From Methanosphaera cuniculi (GTDB lineage: Archaea > Methanobacteriota > Methanobacteria > Methanobacteriales > Methanobacteriaceae), in NCBI RefSeq assembly GCF_003149675.1, contig NZ_LWMS01000010.1, forward strand, positions 1 through 64,000: a stretch of 64,000 bases of DNA, written 5' to 3'. Below are positions 18,329 through 28,211 of the stretch, piece after piece. The notes under the pieces were generated by a model. It saw nothing but the letters and a program-made list of their open reading frames with translations. It did no database searches and had not been told where the DNA came from. A program made the translations under genes and the position numbers. Every line of letters starts with the position of its first letter. Positions within the stretch are counted from its first letter, which is position 1.

Positions 18329-18841
18329 ATTCCAACCTACAAGTTTATCTGATATTTCACCAAGTTTTTTAATAATATCTTCAGTTAACTGGATATTTTC
18401 ATTATATGTATCAATCTTATCTTGATATAATACTACTAGTGGTAGACATTCATCAAAAAAATCACTATCTAGATATTGTGATCTGTAAAATTTAAGTGTT
18501 CTTTTGTTTGATGAAATTTCACGTTTACAATGATCTATATAATTATTTAAAGCATCAATTTCATTTAAAGCATCTACTCTTATTTGAACATAGTTTTCAT
18601 ATGTTTCACCTATATTTTCTTTAAAATATTGTGGTAGATCATCCTCTGTAACATGAAAATCCTCCACACTTTCTATGATAAAATTATTTAAACTTTCATA
18701 AAAATTATCATAACCCATCTTTGAACGTGTAAGTTCCTCATTTTCTTTTTTAACCTTACTTAACTGTTGAGTTTCAGATTTTATCTTTTGTTCAATTTCC
18801 TTTTTAGCTTTAAGTAGAAAAGTTTCCTCACCATTTGACAT
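18326..18841 (-). CDS. coiled-coil hypothetical protein (171 aa)
   Basis: Two long helical stretches rich in Glu/Lys/Leu, residues ~10-42 (KAKKEIEQKIKSETQQL ...) and ~90-165, with heptad-like spacing, suggest a coiled coil. There is no signal peptide, membrane segment or catalytic motif. GGGGAGGTAG lies 4-13 nt before the ATG, a strong ribosome binding site. It converges with the aminotransferase and lies downstream of tRNA-Ser. I do not recognise the family; a structural or scaffolding protein is possible. Confidence 0.65.
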   Translation of the reverse strand: MSNGEETFLLKAKKEIEQKIKSETQQLSKVKKENEELTRSKMGYDNFYESLNNFIIESVEDFHVTEDDLPQYFKENIGETYENYVQIRVDALNEIDALNNYIDHCKREISSNKRTLKFYRSQYLDSDFFDECLPLVVLYQDKIDTYNENIQLTEDIIKKLGEISDKLVGWN

Positions 18842-19061
18842 AAGGTATTCTACCTCCCCTTTTTATTATTTGATTAAAAAAAATAAATTTAAATAAAAAT
18901 ATTATTAATTTAATGTTCTAATTAATATGTATGTAATTATCTAGTATATAAAAAAAATAGCATAAATTAAAAAAAAAATAATCTTAATATTTAAAATCAT
19001 AGATTAAATATCTAAAAATTAGTATTAATGTTAAATAATTATTATAGAAATAGTTTTTAAG

Positions 19062-19145
19062 CGCCGAGGCCGGGATTCGAACCCGGGTGGAGATCTCTCC
19101 AGTGGCTTAGCAGGCCACCGCCGTACCAGGCTGGGCCACCTCGAC
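19062..19145 (-). tRNA. tRNA-Ser(GCT)
   Basis: An 84-nt class II tRNA on the minus strand. The acceptor stem GTCGAGG pairs with CCTCGGC, with discriminator G as expected for serine. The D arm contains GGCCCAGCCTGGTA, the anticodon loop CTGCTAA gives anticodon GCT (codons AGC/AGU), a long variable arm (TGGAGAGATCTCCA) is present and GGTTCGAATCC is the T arm. CCA is not encoded. A TATA box lies ~24 nt upstream. Confidence 0.96.
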
Positions 19146-19164
19146 ATATAAAATTAAGTTTTTG

Positions 19165-19173
19165 TTATAAATA
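19165..19173 (-). promoter_or_regulatory. TATA box of tRNA-Ser
   Basis: TATTTATAA on the minus strand, centred about 24-26 nt upstream of the tRNA 5' end, the usual archaeal distance when transcription starts at or near the mature 5' end. Confidence 0.55.
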
Positions 19174-19251
19174 AAAAGCTATATTATACTATATTGTTTA
19201 TAATATATAAAATTAACTGATATAGTTTTATAATATACATATTATTTTTAC

Positions 19252-19560
<309 letters not shown>

Positions 19561-19582
19561 ATTATAATATATATAATTTAGT

Positions 19583-19591
19583 ATTTATAAA
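19583..19591 (-). promoter_or_regulatory. TATA box of the SRP RNA gene
   Basis: TTTATAAAT on the minus strand, centred about 27 nt before the inferred SRP RNA 5' end near 19560. Confidence 0.5.
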
Positions 19592-19726
19592 GTTTTTGTA
19601 TTTAAAAATAGTAATAATTATTTATCAAAAGAATTATTTTTTTTATAAAAAATAGTAATTTAAGTTTATTTTATAATAAAAAGGTGAGTAGAGAAAATTT
19701 GTTTAAGGGGAGATTAGGTTTTGAAT

Positions 19727-21625
19727 TTAATCTCTTTTAAGATCCTTTACATCTTCAATGAATAAGTCTAAAACTTCATCACGTAATCCTTCTACAAATT
19801 TAAGAGATCCTGCAACTTCGTGTCCTCCACCATCTACTCCTGCTTGTGGAAGTTCTTCTTGTATCTTTGTAATTACATTATTTAAGTTGAAATCAAAGTC
19901 ATTTTTAATAGTTTCAGTTGCTCTTAGTACTGCAAAGTCAGGTCCATTTGCAAGTGTCATAATAGGTTTATCTTCACCTTTTTCTTGTACTAATTTATCA
20001 TGTACATATCCTGTGGTTTTACCAGGTGCTGGGTATGTGAATTTATGAGCATATTTTTCAACATCAAGTCTGTTAAGTTGAATTCCATTATCAAAGTATA
20101 CTGTTTCAACATTAGGAAGTGCTGCTTTAAGTTGTGTGTCAACTCTTTTATCAGATTCAGACATTAATACATCAAGTAGTTCTTCTTGACGTTCACGATC
20201 TTCAAGTCCAAGTAGTGTATTCATAATTCCTCGACCATTATTAAATCTTAGGAAGTATGCTTCAAAGTCTACACATGTTGATACACGATCAAGATCTTCA
20301 CGTGAATATCCAAGTTCTTCTGCAATTTCAAGGTATTGATCTACTTCATCACATTCAGCATGATCTCCAACTGCTGCAATTGCTGGGAAGTGTCTTATTT
20401 TATCACGTACATCAGGATTAATCATACCAGCAAGTTCTACTGCTAATGCTCCTGCTGTAAGTTGTGAATCTCCACCTACAAGGTATGGATTTACATGTAT
20501 ATCTACATAATCATCAATTAGTGATCTTCCATCTTCTACTTCTCCTGGGTAGTGGTGATCTACAACAACTGATTCTACTCCAAATACTTTAGAGTGTCTT
20601 AGTGCTGCTACATCTTCTTCTGTAGATCCATTATCTAGTAATACTAGAAGTGGTAGTTTTTGTCCATGTCTTTCTTGATCTTCAAGTGCAAATGATAAAT
20701 CTTTTACAACATCTTCAAGTTCATAGAATGGTGCTTTACTTGGTGATCTTTTAAAGAAGTGCCATTCAGCATCTGCATCATTACTTTCTTCACGAAGTAA
20801 TGGTAGTACTGCTTGTTCTACTGCTATTCCTGAACATATTCCATCAGCATCTGCATGGTGGCGTACGAGAATTGATCTTCCATCAAGAATTGCACGTCTT
20901 ATTGCTTTTGCTGCAGCTGCAAGTTTTGGTCTGAGTTTATCAAGTACTTCTGATTCTATCATTACTGATGTATCAGGTGATTCAGCTTTTTTATCTACAG
21001 CCATATCAATTGCTCGTCTTACAGCTTCTTCTTCATCTTCAGGTAGTTTTTCAATTGATTCTGATTCAATTTGTATTTTACCACTATGGAGTGATACTTC
21101 ACCTAGTATTTCTACAACATCTTCAACTTCAAGTTCAGGATACATTCGTACACCTGGTTCATTGAATGCTGCTGCCCATGTTATGTCTGTTTCATCACGT
21201 AATGTGAATATTGTAGGACCACTGGTTTGTTGTATTTGTATGATTTCTCCTTGTACTGCAACATTTCGTCCTATAAGATCTTCTGTTAGGTCTTTGACTT
21301 TTGTTTTTTTAACGCTGCGTTTTACTGGTACTTTTTCATAGTCATTACCATAGCGTGTTTTTGAATAGCTTAAATCTACATCCATTTTTCCTTTATGTGG
21401 TTTAATTTCTGAGATTTTTACAACTATTTTATCTCCAACTTTTTCTTTTGGATTACGGGTTCTAAGTAGTCCATATACACTTTTACTTAGACTTACAAAA
21501 AAACCATATTTTTCTACTCTGGTAATAACTCCCTCATAGTCACTTCCGATTTCAAGGTCTTCTATTTGACATGAAGGATTAAGTACATATACCATTGGCT
21601 TTGTATATGTAGTTGTTTTACTCAT
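19727..21625 (-). CDS. RecJ-like DHH-family exonuclease with S1 and OB domains
   Basis: 632 residues. An N-terminal S1-like RNA-binding domain (~25-90: GSDYEGVITRVEKYGFFVSL), an OB-fold nucleic-acid domain (~112-195), then a DHH phosphoesterase core: HHADADGICS (motif I), LLVLLDNGSTEED (motif II), VVDHHYPGE (DHH motif III), GDHAECDE (motif IV), and a DHHA1 end with GGGHEVAGS. This is the archaeal RecJ-like (GAN-related) family, whose members degrade single-stranded DNA or RNA with metal ions and can associate with the replisome. All catalytic motifs look intact. The next gene downstream is 450 nt away across SRP RNA and promoters, so it ends the unit. Confidence 0.9.
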   Translation of the reverse strand: MSKTTTYTKPMVYVLNPSCQIEDLEIGSDYEGVITRVEKYGFFVSLSKSVYGLLRTRNPKEKVGDKIVVKISEIKPHKGKMDVDLSYSKTRYGNDYEKVPVKRSVKKTKVKDLTEDLIGRNVAVQGEIIQIQQTSGPTIFTLRDETDITWAAAFNEPGVRMYPELEVEDVVEILGEVSLHSGKIQIESESIEKLPEDEEEAVRRAIDMAVDKKAESPDTSVMIESEVLDKLRPKLAAAAKAIRRAILDGRSILVRHHADADGICSGIAVEQAVLPLLREESNDADAEWHFFKRSPSKAPFYELEDVVKDLSFALEDQERHGQKLPLLVLLDNGSTEEDVAALRHSKVFGVESVVVDHHYPGEVEDGRSLIDDYVDIHVNPYLVGGDSQLTAGALAVELAGMINPDVRDKIRHFPAIAAVGDHAECDEVDQYLEIAEELGYSREDLDRVSTCVDFEAYFLRFNNGRGIMNTLLGLEDRERQEELLDVLMSESDKRVDTQLKAALPNVETVYFDNGIQLNRLDVEKYAHKFTYPAPGKTTGYVHDKLVQEKGEDKPIMTLANGPDFAVLRATETIKNDFDFNLNNVITKIQEELPQAGVDGGGHEVAGSLKFVEGLRDEVLDLFIEDVKDLKRD

Positions 21626-21680
21626 GTTGTTTTACTCCTATGTTTTTAGCTTTATTTTTCATAAGTAAATTCTCTTTTTT

Positions 21681-22175
21681 TTAGCTTATGAATTTGTCTA
21701 AATGTTGTTTTTCTAAATTGTTACGTTCAATAGTATATTGTGATGTGTTTTGTATTAGTTGATTAGATTTTTTGAAGTGTTCTTTTGATGATTGTAAATT
21801 ATTTGAATTTACATCACCTATTCCTTTTTGTATTTCTTCAAGTGATTGTATTTTTAAATCTATTTCTTCAGTTGTATGTTTAAAGTACTCAGTTAGTATA
21901 CTGTCGTTTTCTTTGATTGTTTTATTTAAAGCTTTTTGGGTACTATATCGTGCATTTTCATAATATGTCATTGTGTTATTGATCTTATCTGATGCTTCTT
22001 GATATTTTTGTTGATTTATATTATCTGTAATTTCATTATAGTTTTTATTTCCCTGTTGTAGGTTATAATTTATTAATGGAATTTCAGCATCAGCTTTATT
22101 TATACTGTTTATATAAAAAAGAGCAATAATAGCAAGTACTATTATAATACAGGATATTATGGCTTTTTTATTCAT
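21681..22175 (-). CDS. membrane-anchored hypothetical protein (164 aa)
   Basis: One N-terminal transmembrane helix (AIISCIIIVLAIIALFYI, ~4-21) followed by a polar, helical outside domain rich in Asn, Gln, Lys and Glu (YNEITDNINQQKYQEAS and similar), probably an antiparallel helical bundle. I start at ATG 22175, where GGAATTGATT lies just upstream; an in-frame ATG 33 nt earlier would add a polar stretch ahead of the anchor. It lies 55 nt upstream of the RecJ-like gene and could share its mRNA. Function unknown. Confidence 0.65.
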   Translation of the reverse strand: MNKKAIISCIIIVLAIIALFYINSINKADAEIPLINYNLQQGNKNYNEITDNINQQKYQEASDKINNTMTYYENARYSTQKALNKTIKENDSILTEYFKHTTEEIDLKIQSLEEIQKGIGDVNSNNLQSSKEHFKKSNQLIQNTSQYTIERNNLEKQHLDKFIS

Positions 22176-23053
22176 ATAATCAATTCCATAACTAATTAGT
22201 CTAAACATTTAATATATTTGTTGATTTTACTTAAAATATTTAAATATAATTAAAATATTATTTATTTAATAGTTATGGTTGATAAAAAGGTGTATATTTA
22301 ACTTGTAGGTTATTTGAAGTACTTTTAATATTTGTTTTAATTTTTATTTTTTCATCTTATATTTTTTTTTGATAGTTTAATAGCATGATAAGTTAGTATA
22401 AATAAAAATTTCTTTAAGAAAAAATAAGTTTTAAAAATTGGAAGTTCATATTTTTTTTAGATATTTTTCATGGTGGGTATTAGTTGTGTGGTTTCTTAAT
22501 TTTATTTTAAAAAAAATAATTTTGTGGTTAAAAAAAAATTATATGTATTAAATGATTTATCAAAAAAATTGTAATTATTAATTATTATAGATTTTTATTT
22601 TACCTTATTTTTGTTATAAAAAGGTGGAATTTGTAGTAATTAAAATTAAGTTTGGTCTATGTTAAATAGAAAAATAGGATAAGTAATAAATCTAAATATT
22701 CTTCTATTTTTTCCTCTAATTTTAATTAAATTCCAATCTTAAGAATATAAAAATCAACAACTAATAAAAAAAAACGACAACTAAAAAAATATCCTAATAT
22801 TAATTAATTTTCCTAAAAAATAGGTTAATAAAATATTAAAATTAATTTTTTTTGGTCATTATATTTTTACAATTAATAATATAGAAACATGTTATATATA
22901 TAAGTTATGAAATTTAAGGATATATATAATTATTTCCATAAATATACTAAAATATACTTTAAAATAGATTAAGTAATTTTTAATAACTTTTTTTGAAAAT
23001 ACTGAAAAAATAGGGATAAAAAGAAAAAAACTTCCCTTTCACATCCTTAATAA
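22176..23053. other. long gene-free AT-rich region
   Basis: About 880 bases between two minus-strand genes. I looked on both strands for short ORFs with a ribosome binding site, tRNA-like arms and GC-richer islands, and found none. It contains the promoter region of the gene ending at 21681 and several AAAAAGGTG-like words without ORFs. A small RNA cannot be excluded. Confidence 0.5.
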
Positions 23054-23710
23054 TTAATCACTTGAATTATAAAATTCACACACACCAACAAACGGACACA
23101 TATCATGCTTAGGACTAATAGGTCTACAAATTGTCTGACCAAATTGAACCATTAAATCATTAATAGGAATCCAATAATCCATAGGTACAATTTCACATAA
23201 AACTTCTTCAGTCTCCTCAGGAGTTTGAGTATGAACAAGACCAAGACGATTAGAAATTCTATGAACATGCACATCAACAGGTATAGCTTCTTTATCAAAA
23301 CCAAATACCATAACACAATTAGCAGTTTTACGACCCACACCTGGAAGTTTCATAAGCTCATTTACCGTATCAGGTACAACTCCATCATATTCATCAATTA
23401 ATATTTTTGAAACTTCTTTTATACGTTTTGCTTTAACATTATAAAATCCTGCACAATGAACAAGCTCTGCTATCTTATCAACAGGTGCATTTGCAACATC
23501 CACCATTGTTGGATATACACTAAAGAGCTTATCTGATGCTTGATCTGTATTCTCATCACGTGTACGTTGTGATAAAATTGTACGAATAAGAACACGATAT
23601 GGATCCATATCATAAAATGTACGCCTATTATACATAGATTCTAATGTATCTACAATATCAATGATTTGATCTTCTGAAAAATCACCTATCATACTACTTT
23701 TAACTACCAT
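23054..23710 (-). CDS. nth: endonuclease III homologue (DNA glycosylase/AP lyase)
   Basis: 218 residues with the helix-hairpin-helix [12 protein letters not shown] (~124-135), which holds the catalytic Lys, and the Gly/Pro-rich loop followed by VDVHVHRI with the catalytic Asp. It removes oxidised pyrimidines and cuts the AP site. The C-terminal Fe-S cluster motif is C-x6-H-x2-C-x5-C ([17 protein letters not shown]) where the classic family has four Cys, so one ligand is replaced by His. AGGTGAT-like GGTGATTATTA precedes the ATG. It is 27 nt downstream of aroA, a probable operon. Confidence 0.92.
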   Translation of the reverse strand: MVVKSSMIGDFSEDQIIDIVDTLESMYNRRTFYDMDPYRVLIRTILSQRTRDENTDQASDKLFSVYPTMVDVANAPVDKIAELVHCAGFYNVKAKRIKEVSKILIDEYDGVVPDTVNELMKLPGVGRKTANCVMVFGFDKEAIPVDVHVHRISNRLGLVHTQTPEETEEVLCEIVPMDYWIPINDLMVQFGQTICRPISPKHDMCPFVGVCEFYNSSD

Positions 23711-23737
23711 TAATAATCACCATTCTCCACTAGTTTC

Positions 23738-25015
23738 TTATTGTGTTATTTGATCCATTACTTCAAGGAAATTTGGGAAAGATACATCATAACATGCTGC
23801 ATCTTGAATTGTAATATGTCCAATTTTAAGACCAAGAACATAAAATGCCATAACCATCCTATGATCAAGATATGAATTTACAATACCACCTGTAGGTTTT
23901 CCACTTATTTTAAGACCATCCTGGAATTCCTCAACATCAACACCAACTGATGCTAATTCAGCTGCACAATTATGAACACGATCTGTTTCTTTAAACCGAG
24001 CATGTTCTACTCCTGTTATTGTTGATGATCCATCAGCAGCTGCCATTAAAATTGCAACAGTTGGAAGAAGATCAGGTGCATTAGCAAGATTTATATCAAA
24101 AGCTTTTAAATTACCATCACTTTTAATATGTATTTCAGTTTCTGATACTTCAACTTCAGCTCCCATACGACGTATAATATCAACAATTACCTTATCACCC
24201 TGCATTGAATCTTCATAAAGATTTTTAATTATAATATCTGATTTAAGTAGAGCTGCTGCTGCTATCATGTATGATGCTGATGAATAATCACCTTCTATTG
24301 TATAATCTGTACATTCATAGGTTTGTGGCTCTATGTAGTATGATGAGTATTCAGGCTGATTTGATGTATCATATTCAAAGTCTATTCCAAACTTACTTAT
24401 TACAGATAATGTCATGTTTACATATGGTTTAGATACAAATTTTCCTTTAACATTTAATGTTACAGGACGTTTTGCATATGGTGCTGCCATTAGTATTGAT
24501 GATATAAATTGACTACTTACATTTCCCTTAATATCTGTTTTTCCACCATCAAATCCACCTTTTACAATTATTGGTGGTGTTCCATTATTTTGTGATGATA
24601 CAATTGTAACACCAAGATTAGTTAAAGCATTTATTAGATATTGCATTGGTCTTGTTCTTAGTGATTCATCACCTGTAAATATTGTGTAGTTTGCTCTTGG
24701 TGCTATTGCTGCTACACTACTTAGTATTCGTACACTGGTACCTGAGTTTTTAACATCAATCACATTTTCAGGTGTTCTGATATATCCAGCTGTTCCTTGA
24801 ACTATACATTTATCAGGAAACCTTTGAAATAATGCACCAAGCTTCTCACAAGCTTGTAGTGTTGCAAGAGTATCCTCAGAATATAAAGGGTCACGTAAAA
24901 TAGATTGACCCTCAGCCAATGCTGCTGCAATAAATGCACGATGTGAATAACTTTTTGATGCAGGTGCTTTAATTTCACCACATACTTTATCTACTTTTTC
25001 AACTTGTAAATCCAT
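23738..25015 (-). CDS. aroA: 3-phosphoshikimate 1-carboxyvinyltransferase (EPSP synthase)
   Basis: 425 residues, full length. SKSYSHRAFIAAALAEG (~20-36) binds shikimate-3-phosphate, the NSGTSVRIL segment corresponds to the NAGTA(M/L)R signature, RFKETDR is the catalytic signature near residue 340, and DHRMVMAF contains the conserved DHR. It condenses phosphoenolpyruvate with shikimate 3-phosphate on the route to chorismate and aromatic amino acids. GGTAATATATT precedes the ATG. It precedes nth in the same direction. Confidence 0.95.
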   Translation of the reverse strand: MDLQVEKVDKVCGEIKAPASKSYSHRAFIAAALAEGQSILRDPLYSEDTLATLQACEKLGALFQRFPDKCIVQGTAGYIRTPENVIDVKNSGTSVRILSSVAAIAPRANYTIFTGDESLRTRPMQYLINALTNLGVTIVSSQNNGTPPIIVKGGFDGGKTDIKGNVSSQFISSILMAAPYAKRPVTLNVKGKFVSKPYVNMTLSVISKFGIDFEYDTSNQPEYSSYYIEPQTYECTDYTIEGDYSSASYMIAAAALLKSDIIIKNLYEDSMQGDKVIVDIIRRMGAEVEVSETEIHIKSDGNLKAFDINLANAPDLLPTVAILMAAADGSSTITGVEHARFKETDRVHNCAAELASVGVDVEEFQDGLKISGKPTGGIVNSYLDHRMVMAFYVLGLKIGHITIQDAACYDVSFPNFLEVMDQITQ

Positions 25016-25249
25016 AATATATTACCTTTTCATATTTTTTTAAAAATTTATTTTATTATTATTATTTTTTGGGGTGTGTAAAATTTTTTTTCTTTTATAT
25101 CTTCTTTTATGTTTTTAATAGATTCTATATATTATCATTCTAAAAAAAAATAAGTATGTAAAAAAAAAATTAGTTACTTTAAAAAAAAGAAGGAAAAAAA
25201 GAAGAGTATAAAGATTAAAAGTTTTTTTTTAAATTTTAACTTCTATTCC

Positions 25250-27892
25250 TTATTTTTGAACTTCTAATAATACATTCATATTAGGAGTTTTAAGAATATC
25301 CACAACTTCCCCTGTTTTACTTACAAGTTCTGATTCTTTAGTTATATGTTCATCTGTAAATGCAACATCATCAACTACAACAACACGACCATCAGATTCT
25401 AGTTGTTTTTGAATCTCTGATGGATCAGTATTTGCAATATAATCTATGATTTTCTTTGCATTTTGTTTAAATTCAGGACCAATAATACTCATAACTGGTT
25501 CTACACTTATAACTTTTTCATTTAAGTCAGGTTTTCCACTTGATACTGATATATTTTCAACACGATTAGTATTTTTAATATCATCAATTGTAGCTTCTAC
25601 TTTTTCTACATCATCTGTATATATATTTACAATACTAAGTGGCTGATTTAATGCTATTCCATGTGATGATTTATAACGTCTTAATTCATCAATAATATCA
25701 ATAGCATAGTTTCCAATAAGTTCTACATCATCAGATATTAATTCTTCTTGTATTTCTGGCCATCCACCAATATGTAATTGTTCTGATTCATTACCAAGAT
25801 ATGAATTCACTGTATCAGCAAAGAATGGTGTTATTGGAGCCATGAGTTTTAGTACTGTTTCTATTGTGTGTTTTAGTGTGTATTTTGCATCAGGTGTACT
25901 TGGAAGATCTTCATATAACCGGTATTTTACAGCTTCAATGTATTCATCACAGAAGTCATGCCATACAAAGTCATATATTGCTTGTTCTGCTTTTGCAAAG
26001 TCATATTCTTCAAATGCATCAGTTACAGTTCTATTTAAACGGTTAAGTTTTGATAGTATCCATTTATCAATGATATTATCACCAGTTAAATGATCTGGTA
26101 TTTCACCATCTAAGTTCATGTTAATAAATCTGAATGCATTCCAGAATTTACGTAGGAATTTATATGCATGTTTTATATCTTTCCATCCAAATGGTACATC
26201 TGATCCTGGTGTACTGTTTGCTGACCATAATCTTAGTGCATCTGCTCCATATTCATCTATTACTTCTTCTGGTGCTATTACATTTCCTAGTGATTTACTC
26301 ATTTTATGTCCATCTTCACCAAATACCATACCATTTATTACTATTTCATCAAATGGTTTTACATCAGTTAATGCATAACATCTAAGAATTGTATAAAATG
26401 CCCATGTTCTTATAATATCATGACCTTGAGGTCTTAATGTTGCAGGATATATTTTTTCCCATCCAGGATTTGGCCAGTCTGCTATTGTTAGTGGTGTTAT
26501 TGAACTATCCATCCATGTATCTAGTACATCTTCTTCTGCTATGAATTCATCACATCCACACTCAGCACATACATGGTCTGGTTTATCTATTGTTGGATCT
26601 ACTGGTAGTTGCTCTTCTGATGGAAGTACTACATGATGATGATCTTTACAATACCATACAGGTATTGGTGTTGCAAATATTCTTTGTCTTGATATGCACC
26701 AGTCCCAGTCCATGGAATTTGCCCAGTTTTCTAGTCTCTGATACATGTGTTGTGGAACCCATCTCATTTGTTTTGCTTGATCTATAATATCTTGGGTCAT
26801 CTTATTTGCTGCTACAAACCATTGTTTTTTAGTCATAATTTCAATAGGTGTTTTACATCTCCAGCAAAGTCCAACATTTTGGTCAACTTCTTCTTGTTTT
26901 ATCAGATAACCTGCTTGTTTTAGATCTTCAATTATTTCACTGCGACATTCTTTAATTGTCATTCCAGCATATTTTCCTGATACATCAAGCATATCACCTT
27001 TTTCACTTATTGCATTAATAACATCAAGGTTATATTTTGTTACCCATTCAACGTCTGTTTTATCCCCAAATGTACAGATCATTACAGCTCCAGTACCATA
27101 TTCTGGGTCTACTGATTCATCTGTGATAATTTTAACTTCACGTTCATATAATGGTAATGTTAATGTTTTACCATGTAAATTCATGTATCGTTCATCATCA
27201 GGATGTACAACTACAGCTACACATGCACATAAAAGTTCTGGTCTTGTTGTTGCAATTGTTACATGTCCATTTCCATCTGTTGCTGGGAAATTTACATAGT
27301 TTAATTTTGTTACATTATCTGAGTATTCTACTTCTGCAAATGCTATTGCTGTTTCACAACGTGGACACCAGTTTATTGGATGAATATCCTGATATATCAT
27401 ATCTTGGTCGTATAATTTTAGGAATGATAGTTGTGTTCTCATCTTATTTTCAGGAAGCATTGTAATATATTCATGATCCCAGTCTTGTGAGTACCCCATT
27501 TTACGCATTTGTAGTCTCATCTTTTCGATGTTTTCATGTGTTAGGTCTATACAGTATTCCCGGAATTTTTCACGTGATACATCATTTTTCTTAATATTAT
27601 GAATTTCTTCTACTTTTACCTCTGTTGGTAGTCCGTGACAATCCCATCCTTGTGGGAAGAGTACATCATAGTTGTTCATACGTTTGTATCTTGCTATTAT
27701 ATCCATATATACCCAGTTTAGTACGTGTCCCATGTGTAGTTTTCCTGTTGGATATGGTGGTGGTGTATCTATTATGTATGTTGGTCTGGTTCCATCACCT
27801 ATGAATCTGTATGTTTTTTTATCTTGCCATAAGTCTTGTAATTCTTCTTCCTTGGTATGATCATAATCCTTTGGAATCTCATTATTACTCAT
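25250..27892 (-). CDS. valS: valyl-tRNA synthetase
   Basis: 880 residues, class I synthetase. [17 protein letters not shown] (~45-61) holds the HIGH-type motif (HMGH), and [11 protein letters not shown] (~526-536) the KMSKS loop. An editing domain is inserted between ([22 protein letters not shown] is the classic editing entry), as are Cys pairs CWRCKTP and CAECGCDE that may bind zinc. The C-terminal ~200 residues form the anticodon-binding domain. It charges tRNA-Val with valine and hydrolyses Thr-tRNA-Val. GGAG lies 12 nt before the ATG. Confidence 0.96.
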   Translation of the reverse strand: MSNNEIPKDYDHTKEEELQDLWQDKKTYRFIGDGTRPTYIIDTPPPYPTGKLHMGHVLNWVYMDIIARYKRMNNYDVLFPQGWDCHGLPTEVKVEEIHNIKKNDVSREKFREYCIDLTHENIEKMRLQMRKMGYSQDWDHEYITMLPENKMRTQLSFLKLYDQDMIYQDIHPINWCPRCETAIAFAEVEYSDNVTKLNYVNFPATDGNGHVTIATTRPELLCACVAVVVHPDDERYMNLHGKTLTLPLYEREVKIITDESVDPEYGTGAVMICTFGDKTDVEWVTKYNLDVINAISEKGDMLDVSGKYAGMTIKECRSEIIEDLKQAGYLIKQEEVDQNVGLCWRCKTPIEIMTKKQWFVAANKMTQDIIDQAKQMRWVPQHMYQRLENWANSMDWDWCISRQRIFATPIPVWYCKDHHHVVLPSEEQLPVDPTIDKPDHVCAECGCDEFIAEEDVLDTWMDSSITPLTIADWPNPGWEKIYPATLRPQGHDIIRTWAFYTILRCYALTDVKPFDEIVINGMVFGEDGHKMSKSLGNVIAPEEVIDEYGADALRLWSANSTPGSDVPFGWKDIKHAYKFLRKFWNAFRFINMNLDGEIPDHLTGDNIIDKWILSKLNRLNRTVTDAFEEYDFAKAEQAIYDFVWHDFCDEYIEAVKYRLYEDLPSTPDAKYTLKHTIETVLKLMAPITPFFADTVNSYLGNESEQLHIGGWPEIQEELISDDVELIGNYAIDIIDELRRYKSSHGIALNQPLSIVNIYTDDVEKVEATIDDIKNTNRVENISVSSGKPDLNEKVISVEPVMSIIGPEFKQNAKKIIDYIANTDPSEIQKQLESDGRVVVVDDVAFTDEHITKESELVSKTGEVVDILKTPNMNVLLEVQK

Positions 27893-28211
27893 CTTAAAGT
27901 ATGTCTCCTAAAATTTAATTATGTTAAATTTTTATAAATTTTATTATTTTTTTTTTAAAAAAGTTTAGATTTTATTTGTTTTTTTTTAGTTTATTTTTTT
28001 TTCCTTGTTAAATAGTAGTTTCTTGTTTGTTATATGTGGAATTTTATATATATAAAAAATAAAATCTTTTTTACTAATTATTATATATTTATGTTAAAAA
28101 TAGAATATTAAATTTTATATACCAAAGATAGGTTTTTTTTACCATATAAAAAAAAGTGTAAATATAGGGGGGAGAATATTAGTAAATAGATAAATTCTAT
28201 GATCTGATTTT
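27893..28211. other. intergenic region with valS promoter side and a terminator-like tract
   Basis: 319 bases, mostly T/A runs. On the minus strand it ends with TCTCCCCCC and a T run (28147-28175), but upstream of the next gene's 3' end rather than at it, so it belongs to the glycosyltransferase 3' side. No ORF seen. Confidence 0.4.
28147..28175 (-). terminator. candidate terminator of the fused glycosyltransferase gene
   Basis: On the minus strand, about 40 nt after the stop at 28212, TCTCCCCCC is followed within 15 nt by a run of T's. Same pattern as the other C-tract signals. Confidence 0.4.

Noticed and set aside
22209-23053. Small RNA or small ORF in the long gap
   Set aside because: No GC-rich island, hairpin pair or ribosome binding site stood out on either strand.
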